Source: Mesorhizobium sp. (lineage in GTDB: Bacteria > Pseudomonadota > Alphaproteobacteria > Rhizobiales > Rhizobiaceae). Taken from it: a stretch of DNA of 64,000 nucleotides. Numbering within the stretch: the stretch's first letter is position 1; every line of letters begins with the position of its first letter. Location: positions 357,967 through 421,966 of the forward strand of contig NZ_JAMLIG010000003.1 of NCBI RefSeq assembly GCF_023954305.1. Direction: 5' to 3'. Shown here piece after piece: positions 42,451-51,904 of the stretch. The notes beneath the pieces were generated by a model, which was given only the letters and a program-made list of their open reading frames with translations, was not told the DNA's origin and did no database searches. The position numbers were made by a program, and so were the translations under genes.

Positions 42451-43494
42451 ATGAAAATGTTCAAACTTGCAACCGCCGCCGGCATTGCCGCCGCATTGAT
42501 GTTCGGCAGCGCGCAGGCCGCCGAAATCTCGGGCGCGGGAGCGACCTTCCCTTATCCGATCTACGCCAAATGGGCGGACGCCTATAAGAAGGAGACCGGC
42601 AACAGTCTCAACTACCAGTCGATCGGCTCCGGCGGCGGCATCAAGCAGATCAAGGCGAAGACCGTGACTTTCGGCGCCACCGATGCCCCGCTCACCGGCG
42701 AGGATCTCGCAAGTTCGGGCCTTGTCCAGTTTCCGATGGTGATGGGTGGCATCGTGCCGGTCGCGAACATCGAAGGCGTCGAGCCCGGCGCACTTGTGAT
42801 CGACGGTGATACGCTCGCCAAGGTGTTTTTAGGCGAGATCACGAGCTGGGATGATCCGGCTCTCAAAAAGCTCAACCCTGACGTCGATCTTCCCTCGGCG
42901 GCGATTGCCGTTGTTCACCGCTCGGACGGTTCGGGTACAACGTTCAACTTCACTGACTATTTGTCCAAGGTGAGCGCCGACTGGAAGTCGAAGGTCGGGT
43001 CGGCGACCTCCGTCGAATGGCCGGTCGGTATTGGCGCCAAAGGCAATGAAGGCGTGGCCAACAACGTCGGCCAGACGAAGGGCTCGATCGGCTATGTCGA
43101 ATATGCCTACGCCAAGCAGAATAGCCTCGCCCATTTAAAGATGGTCAACAGGGACGGTCAGATTGTTGCCCCCGCGATCGGAACGTTCCAGGCCGCAGCC
43201 GCGAACGCTGATTGGTCATCGGTTCCAGGCTTCGGCGTGATCCTGACGAACGAGCCTGGCGGCGAGTCTTGGCCAATCACCGCCGCCACCTGGATTCTCG
43301 TCTATGAAAAGCCGCAGGACCCGACGGCGACTGCCGAGGCTTTGAAATTCTTCGCCTGGGCTTACGAGAATGGCGACGCGATGGCCGACGAGCTCGACTA
43401 CATCCCGATGCCGGATAACGTCGTGGAACAGGTTAAGCAGGCGTGGACAAAGGTCTCGGACGGATCAGGCAAGCCGGTGTTCTCCGCCAAGTGA
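42451..43494 (+). CDS. pstS: Phosphate-binding protein PstS
   Basis: A 347-residue periplasmic phosphate receptor: signal about 1-23 (ending AQAAE), mature start ISGAGATFPYPIYAKWAD, phosphate-binding motifs IGSGGGIKQI, FGATDAPLT and HRSDGSGTT, all intact. The ATG at 42451 is preferred over 42418. It is the first gene of pstSCAB, under the PhoB box. Confidence 0.95.
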   Translation: MKMFKLATAAGIAAALMFGSAQAAEISGAGATFPYPIYAKWADAYKKETGNSLNYQSIGSGGGIKQIKAKTVTFGATDAPLTGEDLASSGLVQFPMVMGGIVPVANIEGVEPGALVIDGDTLAKVFLGEITSWDDPALKKLNPDVDLPSAAIAVVHRSDGSGTTFNFTDYLSKVSADWKSKVGSATSVEWPVGIGAKGNEGVANNVGQTKGSIGYVEYAYAKQNSLAHLKMVNRDGQIVAPAIGTFQAAAANADWSSVPGFGVILTNEPGGESWPITAATWILVYEKPQDPTATAEALKFFAWAYENGDAMADELDYIPMPDNVVEQVKQAWTKVSDGSGKPVFSAK

Positions 43495-43508
43495 TCCCGC
43501 GTTTCCTT

Positions 43509-43549
43509 CCCGCACGCGCAGTGGCAAAAAAAGCCGCTGCGCGTGCGGG
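43509..43549 (+). terminator. Intercistronic hairpin between pstS and pstC
   Basis: A perfect 13-bp inverted repeat CCCGCACGCGCAG (43509-43521) / CTGCGCGTGCGGG (43537-43549) with a 15-base loop, 14 bases after the pstS stop. No T run follows, so it is more likely an RNA-stabilising or attenuating stem that keeps pstS expressed above the permease genes than a full terminator. Confidence 0.7.
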
Positions 43550-43574
43550 GTCACTGCCGCACGAATCCGATGAC

Positions 43575-44537
43575 ATGATCACCGCGGACCGTCACCGCGC
43601 ACGCGCGCTCCAGCGCTTCCGGACTGGCGACGTCGTTTTTCACAATGTGACGCGCTCCGCCGCCGTCATGGTCCTCATCATCTTGGTCGGCATCATCGTC
43701 ACTCTAGTCGGCGGATCGTGGCTCGCTCTGTCCACCTTCGGCTTCGAGTTCTTGACGAGTCAGAATTGGAACCCTGTCACGGAAAAATTTGGCGCCGCTG
43801 CCCCCATCTACGGTACTGTCGTCACGGCGTTCATCGCCATGGTGATTGGCATTCCGGTAAGCATCGGCATCGCCGTTTTCCTGACCGAGATCTGCCCTGT
43901 CTCGCTCCGCCGCCCGATCGGCACCGCGATCGAACTCCTCGCCGGTATCCCCAGCATCATCTATGGTATTTGGGGGCTGTTCGTGCTGGCGCCTTTCCTC
44001 CAGCAGTTTGCGCAACCTTTTGTGATCGACCTGTTCGCCGGTGTGCAGGGGCTATCCGCCCTATTCGCCGGTCCCCCTTACGGGATCGGCATGTTTACGG
44101 CCGGCCTGATCCTCGCGATCATGGTGATGCCCTTCATCACGTCAATCACCCGCGATATCTTCGAGACAGTTCCGGCAGTGCTTAAGGAGGCAGCCTACGC
44201 TATCGGTTGCACCAGATGGGAAGTGGTCCGGCGAGTGGTGCTTCCCTATACGCGGGTCGGCGTGATCGGCGGGATTATGCTGGGGCTCGGCCGGGCGCTC
44301 GGCGAAACCATGGCGGTGACCTTCGTTATCGGTAACGCGCACCGGATATCGACGTCAATCATCGCCCCCGGCACGACCATTTCCGCTTCCATAGCGAACG
44401 AATTCACCGAAGCGGTCGGTGACCTCTACACTTCTGCGCTGATATCGCTTGGCCTCATCCTTTTTGTCATCACCTTCATCGTACTCTCCGCCGCCCGGCT
44501 GATGTTGCTGCGGCTCGAGCAAAAAACAGGAAGCTGA
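43575..44537 (+). CDS. pstC: Phosphate ABC transporter permease PstC
   Basis: A 320-residue permease with six helices and the inner-membrane transport signature EAAYAIGCTRWEVVRRVVLP and GLGRALGETMAVTFVIGN. The ATG at 43575 follows the hairpin by 25 bases; the open frame upstream of it is not needed. pstA follows after four bases. Confidence 0.93.
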   Translation: MITADRHRARALQRFRTGDVVFHNVTRSAAVMVLIILVGIIVTLVGGSWLALSTFGFEFLTSQNWNPVTEKFGAAAPIYGTVVTAFIAMVIGIPVSIGIAVFLTEICPVSLRRPIGTAIELLAGIPSIIYGIWGLFVLAPFLQQFAQPFVIDLFAGVQGLSALFAGPPYGIGMFTAGLILAIMVMPFITSITRDIFETVPAVLKEAAYAIGCTRWEVVRRVVLPYTRVGVIGGIMLGLGRALGETMAVTFVIGNAHRISTSIIAPGTTISASIANEFTEAVGDLYTSALISLGLILFVITFIVLSAARLMLLRLEQKTGS

Positions 44538-44541
44538 TCCG

Positions 44542-45381
44542 ATGTCCCTGTACGACGCTCGGCGCCGTCGCAACGCCATGGCGCTCACCCTTTCCGTCCT
44601 TGCTGTCGTCTTCGGTCTCGGCTGGCTCATGCTGATTCTCGGAACGCTCTTGTGGGACGGTTTTTCGGGGCTCTCGCTTGAAGTGCTCACGAAGATGACG
44701 CCGCCGCCAGGAAGCGCGGGCGGTCTGCTCAATCCGATTATTGGAAGCTTGATCCTAACAGTGCTCGGCATCCTCATTGGCACCCCTCTCGGCATTCTCG
44801 CCGGGACATATATGGCCGAATACGGCCGGCATACGAAGCTGACCCTTGCGGTTGGCTTCATCAACGACATCCTTCTGTCGGCGCCCTCAATCGTGATCGG
44901 ACTATTCGTCTACGAGATCATGGTCATGCCTATGGGTCATTTTTCGGCCTGGGCCGGCTCGGTCGCGCTTGCTGTGATTGTCGTGCCGGTCGTCGTCCGC
45001 ACGACCACGGATATGCTGAACCTCGTGCCCGACAGGCTTCGCGAGGCGGCAACCGCCCTCGGCATGCCGCGTTGGCTGGTCATTCGTCATGTCGCCTATC
45101 GGGCAGCACGAGCCGGCATCGCCACAGGAGTTCTGTTGGCGATCGCACGCATCAGTGGCGAGACAGCTCCGCTGTTGTTCACGGCGCTCAACAACCAGTT
45201 CTTCAGCACCAACTTAAATGCGCCGATGTCAAGTCTGCCGGTGACGATTTTCCAGTTTGCATTGAGCCCTTATGAAGATTGGCAGCGTCTCGCCTGGTCG
45301 GGAGCGCTCATCATCACAATAGCCGTGCTCGCGCTGTCGATCGTGGCGCGCCTGCTGACAGCCCCCAGGAAACTACGATGA
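44542..45381 (+). CDS. pstA: Phosphate ABC transporter permease PstA
   Basis: A 279-residue permease with six helices and the signature REAATALGMPRWLVIRHVAY and ARISGETAPLLFTALNN. Its TGA overlaps the pstB ATG (ATGA). Confidence 0.93.
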   Translation: MSLYDARRRRNAMALTLSVLAVVFGLGWLMLILGTLLWDGFSGLSLEVLTKMTPPPGSAGGLLNPIIGSLILTVLGILIGTPLGILAGTYMAEYGRHTKLTLAVGFINDILLSAPSIVIGLFVYEIMVMPMGHFSAWAGSVALAVIVVPVVVRTTTDMLNLVPDRLREAATALGMPRWLVIRHVAYRAARAGIATGVLLAIARISGETAPLLFTALNNQFFSTNLNAPMSSLPVTIFQFALSPYEDWQRLAWSGALIITIAVLALSIVARLLTAPRKLR

Positions 45382-46166
45382 ATGCCGGTGCAGACACAAA
45401 GACGGGAGACGTCCGGGAAAAGGTCTCGATCCGAGGGCTCGACTTCTTCTATGGCGGCTCGCGTGCACTCAGGAGCATCGATCTTTCACTCCATGAGAAA
45501 AAGGTGACTGCCATCATTGGACCGTCAGGTTGCGGAAAGTCGACGCTTCTGCGTGTCATCAACCGGATATACGCCCTCTATCCGCATCAGCAGGCGCGAG
45601 GCGAAGTTCTGCTCGACGGCGTCGACATCCTGAAGGCAAATCAGGACCTCAACGTCCTGCGCGCTCGCGTCGGCATGGTATTCCAGACGCCAACGCCGTT
45701 TCCCATGACAATATACGAGAACATTGCCTTCGGCATCCGGCTTTACCAAAAGTTGTCGCAAGCGGAACTGGCACAGCGCGTCGAGGCTGCGTTGGTGAAG
45801 GTCGCCCTCTGGGATGAGGTGAAGGATAATCTTCGCGCGAGTGGACTGAACCTGTCTGGTGGACAGCAACAGCGCCTTTGCATAGCGCGAACGATTGCAC
45901 TTCAACCGGAAGTCGTGCTCCTGGATGAGCCCGCCTCGGCGCTTGATCCTATATCGACGGCCAAGATTGAGGAACTGATCGGAGAGTTGAAAACCGATTA
46001 CACGATCGCCATCGTCACACACAATATGCAGCAGGCCGCGCGCGTATCCGACTATACAGCATTCATGTACTTGGGCGAACTCATCGAATTCGATGAGACC
46101 TCAAAGATATTTATGTCACCGGTGGACAATCGCACCCAGGACTACATTACCGGCCGCTTTGGCTGA
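45378..46166 (+). CDS. pstB: Phosphate ABC transporter ATPase PstB
   Basis: A 262-residue ATPase with Walker A GPSGCGKST, Q loop VFQTPTPFPM, signature LSGGQQQR, Walker B VVLLDEPASALD and the switch His (IVTHNMQQA). No phoU follows, unlike most pst operons; the chromosomal copy elsewhere may supply it. Confidence 0.95.
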   Translation: MNAGADTKTGDVREKVSIRGLDFFYGGSRALRSIDLSLHEKKVTAIIGPSGCGKSTLLRVINRIYALYPHQQARGEVLLDGVDILKANQDLNVLRARVGMVFQTPTPFPMTIYENIAFGIRLYQKLSQAELAQRVEAALVKVALWDEVKDNLRASGLNLSGGQQQRLCIARTIALQPEVVLLDEPASALDPISTAKIEELIGELKTDYTIAIVTHNMQQAARVSDYTAFMYLGELIEFDETSKIFMSPVDNRTQDYITGRFG

Positions 46167-46338
46167 CGACGCGCGACGGAAGCGAGAGGCGATCGCCAAC
46201 ATCCCGCCGTCCATCGTGTGAACCCTTCAGACCCGACTGCCTACGCGAGGAACGATGAAGAAATCGTCCCTTAACGAAGCCTTGACCATCATCGCATAGC
46301 AGTGAGGACACTCGGATTACGACAGGCAGCATTTGGAG

Positions 46339-46638
46339 ATGATGGTCGGCATGGCAGTCGAAGCCGAACAGCGCCGCGAACATCGTCAGCGCGTGCTGAA
46401 GGGCGCGGCGATTTTGACGGGAATCACGAATTCGGAAATTACGTGCACGGTGCGCAACATGCACAACAACGGCGCGGAAATCAGGGTGCCGCTCGACGCG
46501 CGCGTGCCGCCTGAGTTTCTGCTGTACGTCTCGGTTGATGGTATCGCCTATCAAGCGAGGGTTGCCTGGCGGGCTGGCGACCGGATCGGCCTGACATTTC
46601 ACGGTACCGAGCCCAAGCCCCACTGGCATTACGGATAA
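46339..46638 (+). CDS. PilZ-domain protein
   Basis: A 99-residue protein with the PilZ pattern: basic EQRREHRQRVLKGAAI (RxxxR c-di-GMP contact), CTVRNMHNNGAEIRV (position of D/NxSxxG) and VRVAWRAGDRIGLTFHG-type end. ATGs at 46339, 46342 and 46351 compete for a GGAG at 46334. Single-domain PilZ proteins of this kind are many in rhizobia; the second motif reads N-x-x-x-x-G here, so binding is uncertain. Confidence 0.78.
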   Translation: MMVGMAVEAEQRREHRQRVLKGAAILTGITNSEITCTVRNMHNNGAEIRVPLDARVPPEFLLYVSVDGIAYQARVAWRAGDRIGLTFHGTEPKPHWHYG

Positions 46639-46678
46639 ACCGCGCAGGACCGAGATGGAGGTCGATCGGACGCCGGGT

Positions 46679-46912
46679 TCAATTGTTCCAGGCGCCCGCA
46701 GAGCGATGGGAGCTGGACGCGGACGGGAGCGGCACGGGGTCTATCTCTCGCGCAAGCGCGCTTCGATCAGCATATCGGGCGCGCAACATCCGGGTACGAA
46801 CTTGCCGCATCAGCCGCCGGATTTCCTCGGCACGGGCACCGTCGCGCACCATGATCGCCTGAATGATCGGTTCGTTCAGCAGTTCATCAAGTGTCGGTTC
46901 TCGCGGATCCAT
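46679..46912 (-). CDS. Small hypothetical protein
   Basis: A 77-residue protein: acidic start (MDPREPTLDELLNEPIIQAI), then a basic helical part (RAEEIRRLMRQVRTRMLRAR). The ATG at 46912 has AGAGG eight bases upstream, so the longer frame to 47092 is rejected. Short proteins with a TLDELLNDPII start are familiar in rhizobia as unnamed small proteins. Divergent from the CYTH gene. Confidence 0.6.
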   Translation of the reverse strand: MDPREPTLDELLNEPIIQAIMVRDGARAEEIRRLMRQVRTRMLRARYADRSALAREIDPVPLPSASSSHRSAGAWNN

Positions 46913-47465
46913 TGTTCGCGCCTCTGCTTTGTCCCTCCAAGAGCATACTAGGCGACGACCATGACCTATCAATGTCGTTCCGATGACGATGCCACGCGGA
47001 GTGGAAACTTTGACGCGGGACTGACGCGCGGCTCCGCGAAGGAAAAGCCCCATGTCGCTTGCAGCGCTTCCAGTATACATTATGGGCTCCAAAAACTGAC
47101 GCTAATCGTCACATGAGCGAAACCGAGCTGAAATTCCTCGTCGACGAAACGACGTCGGGTGACCTTTGGGCGCGCGTGAAAGCCTTGAAGCTGGCCAGTA
47201 GCAGCCGAAAAACAACAAGAACGCTCAGAAGCATCTATCAGGACACTTCCCAACATGCGCTGAGGAAGGCGGGGATTGCGCTAAGGCTCCGGCGCGACGG
47301 ACGACGCTGGTTTCAAACCGTGAAGACCGGGGACAATTGCACGGTGGACTGTCGCAGGTTAGCGGGGTGAAGAACCCGGCTCCGGGCGGGCGGCTCTCTC
47401 TCGACGCGATTCCGGACGCGGCGGTCTGAACCGCCCCGGGTTTTCCGGAGGCCGTTTCGTTTGAG

Positions 47466-48371
47466 TCACGCGGCCATGGCTGGTTCTTCCAGCATGGCGT
47501 AGTAGCGTTCCTCGGCTTCCGCCGGGGGGATGTTGCCGATGGGCTCCAGCAGCCGGCGATTGTTGAACCAGTCGACCCAGGTCAGTGTTGCGAACTCGAC
47601 CGCTTCGAAGCTCCGCCATGGTCCACGTCGATGGATGACCTCGGCCTTGTAGAGGCCGTTGATCGTCTCGGCGAGAGCGTTGTCGTAGGAGTCGCCGACG
47701 CTGCCGACGGAGGGTTCGATGCCGGCTTCGGCCAAGCGCTCGGTGTAGCGAATGCTGACATATTGAGAGCCCCTGTCGGAATGGTGCACCAGACCGCCAC
47801 CATGGATGGGCCGCCGTTCGTGCAGGGCCTGTTCGAGAGCATCAAGGACAAAGCTCGCATGTGCGGTCCTGCTCACCCGCCAGCCGACGATCCGGCGGGC
47901 ATAGGCATCGATAACGAAGGCCACATAGACGAAGCCGGACCAGGTGCTGACGTAGGTGAAATCCGAGAGCCAGAGGCGGTTTGGCGCAGGGGCATGGAAG
48001 ACCCGGTTCACATGGTCGAGCGGGCACGGAGCCGCCTTGTCCTGCACCGTGGTGCGGATCGGCTTCCCGCGGATGACGCCGTGAAGACCGAGGTCGGCCA
48101 TCAGCCGTTCGACTGTGCAGCGCGCGACGCCGAAGCCTTCGCGCAGTATCTGCCGCCAGACCTTGCGTGCCCCATACACCTCGAAGTTCTCGGCGAAGAC
48201 GCGCTCGATCTCGGGCTTCATCGCAATATCCCGCTTCGCCCGCGCCGAAAGCTTCTCGGGATCGACGCGCTTGGCGACGTGGTCGCGGTAGGTCGACGGG
48301 GCGATCGGCAGCACCTTGCAGATCGGCTCGACCCCATGGACTTCGCGGTGATCGTCAATGAACGCGATCAT
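47466..48371 (-). CDS. IS3-family transposase OrfB (DDE integrase core)
   Basis: 301 residues from ATG 48371, which overlaps the orfA stop (ATGA). The DDE residues are seen in WLSDFTYVSTW, VHHSDRGSQY and NALAETINGLYKAEV. The active enzyme is normally an OrfAB fusion made by -1 frameshifting near the overlap. Intact. Confidence 0.9.
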   Translation of the reverse strand: MIAFIDDHREVHGVEPICKVLPIAPSTYRDHVAKRVDPEKLSARAKRDIAMKPEIERVFAENFEVYGARKVWRQILREGFGVARCTVERLMADLGLHGVIRGKPIRTTVQDKAAPCPLDHVNRVFHAPAPNRLWLSDFTYVSTWSGFVYVAFVIDAYARRIVGWRVSRTAHASFVLDALEQALHERRPIHGGGLVHHSDRGSQYVSIRYTERLAEAGIEPSVGSVGDSYDNALAETINGLYKAEVIHRRGPWRSFEAVEFATLTWVDWFNNRRLLEPIGNIPPAEAEERYYAMLEEPAMAA

Positions 48372-48694
48372 CGTCTGAACGGGCGGTCGAGCTCCGCCTG
48401 GGCAAAATAAGCGGAGGCCTTGCGCAGGATCTCGTTGGCCTGCCGAAGCTCCCGATTCTCCCGCTCCAGCGCCTTCAGCTTCGAGGCCATGTCGGTCGGC
48501 ACACCGGCTCGCTTCCCCGCATCCACCTCGGTCTTCTTCACCCACTCGTTCAGCGTCTGGCCCGTGCAGCCGATCTTGGCCGAGATCGACATGATCGCAG
48601 CCCAGCGGGAAGGATGCTCATGTTCGTGATCCAGCACCAGCCGCACGGCTCGCTGGCGCACTTCCGGGGAAAACTTGTTCGTCGTCTTGCTCAT
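48368..48694 (-). CDS. IS3-family transposase OrfA (helix-turn-helix)
   Basis: 108 residues: helix-turn-helix (FSPEVRQRAVRLVLDHEHEH, KIGCTGQTLNEWVKK) and leucine zipper (LKALERENRELRQANEILRK) ending AYFAQAELDRPF, the usual OrfA layout. Intact and paired with orfB. Confidence 0.9.
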   Translation of the reverse strand: MSKTTNKFSPEVRQRAVRLVLDHEHEHPSRWAAIMSISAKIGCTGQTLNEWVKKTEVDAGKRAGVPTDMASKLKALERENRELRQANEILRKASAYFAQAELDRPFRR

Positions 48695-49149
48695 GATGGC
48701 TCCACCTTCTCAGGAGTTGGAGCCTCCGGCAAACCCGGGGCGGTTCAGTCCGGGACGCAATCATTCGTCACGTGAATGGCGAACTGCTTCAGCCCATCTG
48801 CGAGACCGTAATCACGCGGTCCGCCAGCGAGCTTGCTCTCAAGGATGGAACCCGCGCGGAGCTGGCGCTCGACGTTGGCGAGATCCACGCCGAAGGACGC
48901 TCGGCCGCGCTGCGTGAAGTGGAGATCGAACTCATCGAAGGCGGACTGGCCAGATTGTTCGACATTCCGCATGCGCTGTTTGCGGATGGAGGGCTGCGGT
49001 TCTCCCGGCTTACCAAGTCTGCGCGCGGCTATCTGCTTGCAGAGCAAGGATACGTCGATCCGCCACTCGTGCCCCGAAATGCCCAGGAAGTTGCGCTTGA
49101 CCCGACTCAGAACGCTGAACGGGCGGCACGCGATATCTTTCGCGAGTGC

Positions 49150-49228
49150 CTGGGAGCTGCGCCAGGCCAACGAGATCCTGCGCACGGCGAGCGCTTATTT
49201 TGCGATGGCGGAGCTCGACTGCCGGTGA
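49150..49228 (+). pseudogene. IS3 OrfA tail fragment
   Basis: ELRQANEILRTASAYFAMAE followed by LDCR is the end of an IS3 OrfA in plus orientation, about 25 codons, placed exactly where the CYTH relic ends. It is a different element from the intact IS3 nearby (substitutions at several codons). Confidence 0.7.
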
Positions 49229-49229
49229 C

Positions 49230-49545
49230 GTTGCCCCCAGGTTTTATCCAGTTCTGAGTTCGCTTCCGGCGGTGGTGGTGCCCTTGTGGGCGGGTGAAGC
49301 GGCGGGCGCTGGCGCGGAGCCATTGGCGTAGCGCTGCGCGAGTGACTGTCGCGGAGTGAAGGTGCTGGCGACTCGTCCGGTGTCTGCCAGGCGATCTGGG
49401 AGTGTGGCCGGGCGGTGTTGTAGTCGGAGCGCCACAGGGCGATGGAGACGCGCGCCTGGGCCAGCGAGGTGAACAGCGTCTCGTTGAGCAGTTCGTTCCG
49501 CAGCCGACCTTTGAAGCTTTCGATGAAGTCGTTATCCGGCATGTT
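49230..49545 (-). pseudogene. IS3-family OrfB C-terminal fragment
   Basis: On the minus strand DNDFIESFKGRLRNELLNET, LFTSLAQARVSIALWRSDYN and TARPHSQIAWQTPDE match the final Glu motif and C-terminus of an IS3 integrase. The catalytic D-D part is missing. Confidence 0.72.
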
Positions 49546-49777
49546 GTTTTCGGTGCCAGCGTTGGCTTGGTCGTTAGGTCGGATAGTCTTGGCGCATCCG
49601 GGCCACGGGGCACCGGGAGCACGCAAGTGCGGGCAGGCCGTCGTATGCAGATGAGCTGAGAGTTCGAGCACGTTATCTGGCCGCCCCTACGACTCGCCCG
49701 GATGCGCTGCGAGCGCGGATCCGTATTTGTCGTGTTGCCCGCTGGCTCCCTATTCGTGACCAACGATGGAGGGAACC

Positions 49778-50310
49778 GTGCGTATTATCGGCATGGACAT
49801 ACACCGCGTTGCCGACGAGGTCGTGTCGTTGCTTGACGGCGAGATCGTCAAGCTCGGGCGCGTTCAGATGGTGCGCGACAAGCTGGAGGAGTTCGCCAGG
49901 AAGGAACTCACACACGACGATCATGTGGTGATCGAAGCGACCGGCAATGCCGCGGCCGTGGCTGAAGTGCTGTCGCCCTACGTGGATCGGATCGTGATCG
50001 CCAATCCCAAGCAGGTGCATATGATCGCCCATGCGAAGGTGAAGACCCACACGATCGACGCGACTGTCCTAGCGAAGCTCTACGCCTCGGGCTTCCTGCC
50101 GGAGGTCTGGATCTCAGACCCGGAAACGCTTGCGCTTCGAAGGCAGGTTACCAGGCGGACGCAGTTGGTGCGCCAGCGTTCGAGGTTGAAGAACCTGATC
50201 CAGTCGATCCTCCACGCCCACCTGATCCCTCCGTGTCCGCATGGCAATCTGGTCGGAACCAGCGGACGCAAGTGGCTGGCGAGGCAGATCTTGCGGCGCA
50301 GCAATCAACG
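49778..50310 (+). pseudogene. IS110-family transposase, N-terminal part
   Basis: From GTG 49778 about 178 residues of a DEDD transposase: IIGMDIHRVADEVV (first Asp), VVIEATGNAAAVAEVL (Glu), KTHTIDATVLAKLY (Asp). The C-terminal transposase_20 half is cut off near 50310, where an IS21-like end begins. Confidence 0.78.
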
Positions 50311-50476
50311 TGAGAGTGCAGCGACAATCAGGATGAGAATGCCGGCGTCTTGAGACGCAGGAGGGCGTAGCCCGACCGGAGATTCAAGACGCCGGCGGCG
50401 ATGGGTTCAGGGCATCGTCTTGTGATCGCGGTCGACCGGGTATGCCGGTGGTTTTTCCGATTGGAGGAATCACTTT

Positions 50477-51811
50477 GTGCCCGGCCGTCACGTAACCGAT
50501 CGCCAGATGAGGTTTTTGCATGAAGTTCCGGCAGACCCACACGACGGCCGTCGCGGCGGCGAATGCGTCGATCAGCGCGGCCACAGCCTATCGCATCGAG
50601 AAGGATTCGAGGTTGCCCTCGCAGAGGAAGGTTCAGCGCCAGCGCCGCCGTCCGATCCACTCGCCTACATTTTCGACGCCGGGATCGTGCCGCTGCTGAC
50701 GGCGGCGCCCGCCATCCGGCCAATCGCAATCTTCGAGGAGATGCTGAGGCGTCACCCCGAACTCGGTGCCGGCATTCGCCGCACCATAGAACGCCGTATT
50801 CGGTCCTGGCTCGCGATTCACGGCGAGCAATAGGAGGTCATCTTCCGGCAGATGCATGAGCCAGGCCGGCTCCGACTGTCAGACTTCACCGACATGGGCA
50901 GCGCCGGCGTTACCATCGCGGGTCAGCCGCTCGATCACCGGCTCTATCACTTCCGGCCCGCCTATTCCGGATTGGAGCATGCCCATGTCGTGCTCGGCGG
51001 CGAGAGCTTCGTCGCGCTCGCCGAGGGACTGCAGAACGCGCTCTGGTCGCTCGGCGGTGCGCCGCGAGAGCACCGCAGCGACAGTCTGTCGGCGGCATTC
51101 CGCAACCTGGACAAGGATGCCCGCGCCGACCTGACGCGCCTCTACGAGGAACTCGTCGCCCACTACGGCACGACGGCCACCCGCAACAATGCAGGCATCG
51201 CGCACGAGAACGGTTCCATCGAAGGATCTCACGGATACCTCAAGCGCGCCATCAAGGACGCGCTGCTGATGAGGGGCTCGGGCGACTTTGACAACCTGGC
51301 TGCCTATCGCCACTTCGTCGACGAGATCGTCAGTCGCTGCAATGTCCGCCATTCCAAGCGCATCGCCATCGAGCGCGCCGAACTCCAAGAACTGCCCGTC
51401 CGGCGGACATCCAACTACGAGGAGGTCACCGTGCGCGTCACGTCATCGGGCGGCTACACGCTGCGCAAGGTATTCTACACCGTGCCCTGGCGGCTGATCG
51501 ACCACCGCCTCCGGGTGCGCCGTTCGACGATCGGCTGGATATCTTCATCGGCGGAACGCAGCTCCTGACCCTGCCGCGCGGGCGGGCCTCGCCATCCGGC
51601 AAGCACGACCAGGTCGTCAACTACCACCATGTCATCCATTTCGCTTCGCCGCAAGCCGATGGCGCTTCTGAACCTCGTCTATCGCGACCAGCTCTTCCCG
51701 CGCGAGGCATATCTACGAACCTTCGATATGCTCATGGATTGTCTGCCGGAGAGGCATGTATGGACGTATATGGACCCCGCCCTATTGCAACAGGTCGGTC
51801 ACAACTGCTGA
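50477..51811 (+). pseudogene. IS21-family IstA-like transposase, many frame breaks
   Basis: A nearly full-length transposase read in pieces: MPGRHVTDRQMRF, then another frame with KFRQTHTTAVAAANASISAA and the HTH start, then DPLAYIFDAGIVPLL and RHPELGAGIRRTIERRIRSW, an in-frame TAG (50831), QMHEPGRLRLSDFTDMG, YSGLEHAHVVLGGESFVALA, HENGSIEGSHGYLKRAI and TLRKVFYTVPWRL, a shift near 51540, and SLRRKPMALLNLVYRDQLFP at the end. At least four indels or stops make it inactive. Confidence 0.8.
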
Positions 51812-51904
51812 CGTATATCCGGCTTCCTGATGCGGCTGGACAACTTCGTCGCCGCGAGCCCCGATGGATTTTCGCGCGCTTCCACCTCATTGGCCCCTAG
51901 ACAT

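Larger units (their letters stand above)
47427..48747 (-). mobile_element. Complete IS3-family insertion sequence
   Basis: A 1321-bp element with terminal inverted repeats that begin TGAACCGCCCCGGGTTT (left, 47427) and match at the right end with one mismatch over 26 bases (right end 48747). It is flanked by a 3-bp target duplication GTC (47424-47426 and 48748-48750). It carries overlapping orfA and orfB and looks intact and recent, because the interrupted CYTH codons still join in frame. Confidence 0.92.
47113..49150 (+). pseudogene. CYTH-domain protein, split by IS3 and truncated
   Basis: The ATG at 47113 begins a CYTH (triphosphate tunnel) domain: SETELKFLVDE (ExExK-type motif), IYQDTSQHALRKAGIALRLR, WFQTVKTG. 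A one-base loss near 47335 shifts frame; LHGGLSQVSGVKNPAPGGRL and LDAIPDAAV continue to 47426, where an IS3 element sits. On the far side (48751) RDAIIRHVNGELLQPICETV follows in frame once the 3-bp target copy is removed, then ELALDVGEIHAEG and EVEIELIEGG. The match ends at about 49150 in another IS fragment, so the CHAD part is lost. Three separate hits make it dead. Confidence 0.8.

Noticed and set aside
43509..43549. Hairpin after pstS as a strong rho-independent terminator
   Set aside because: No T tract follows the stem and pstC, pstA and pstB lie directly downstream; annotated as intercistronic stem instead.
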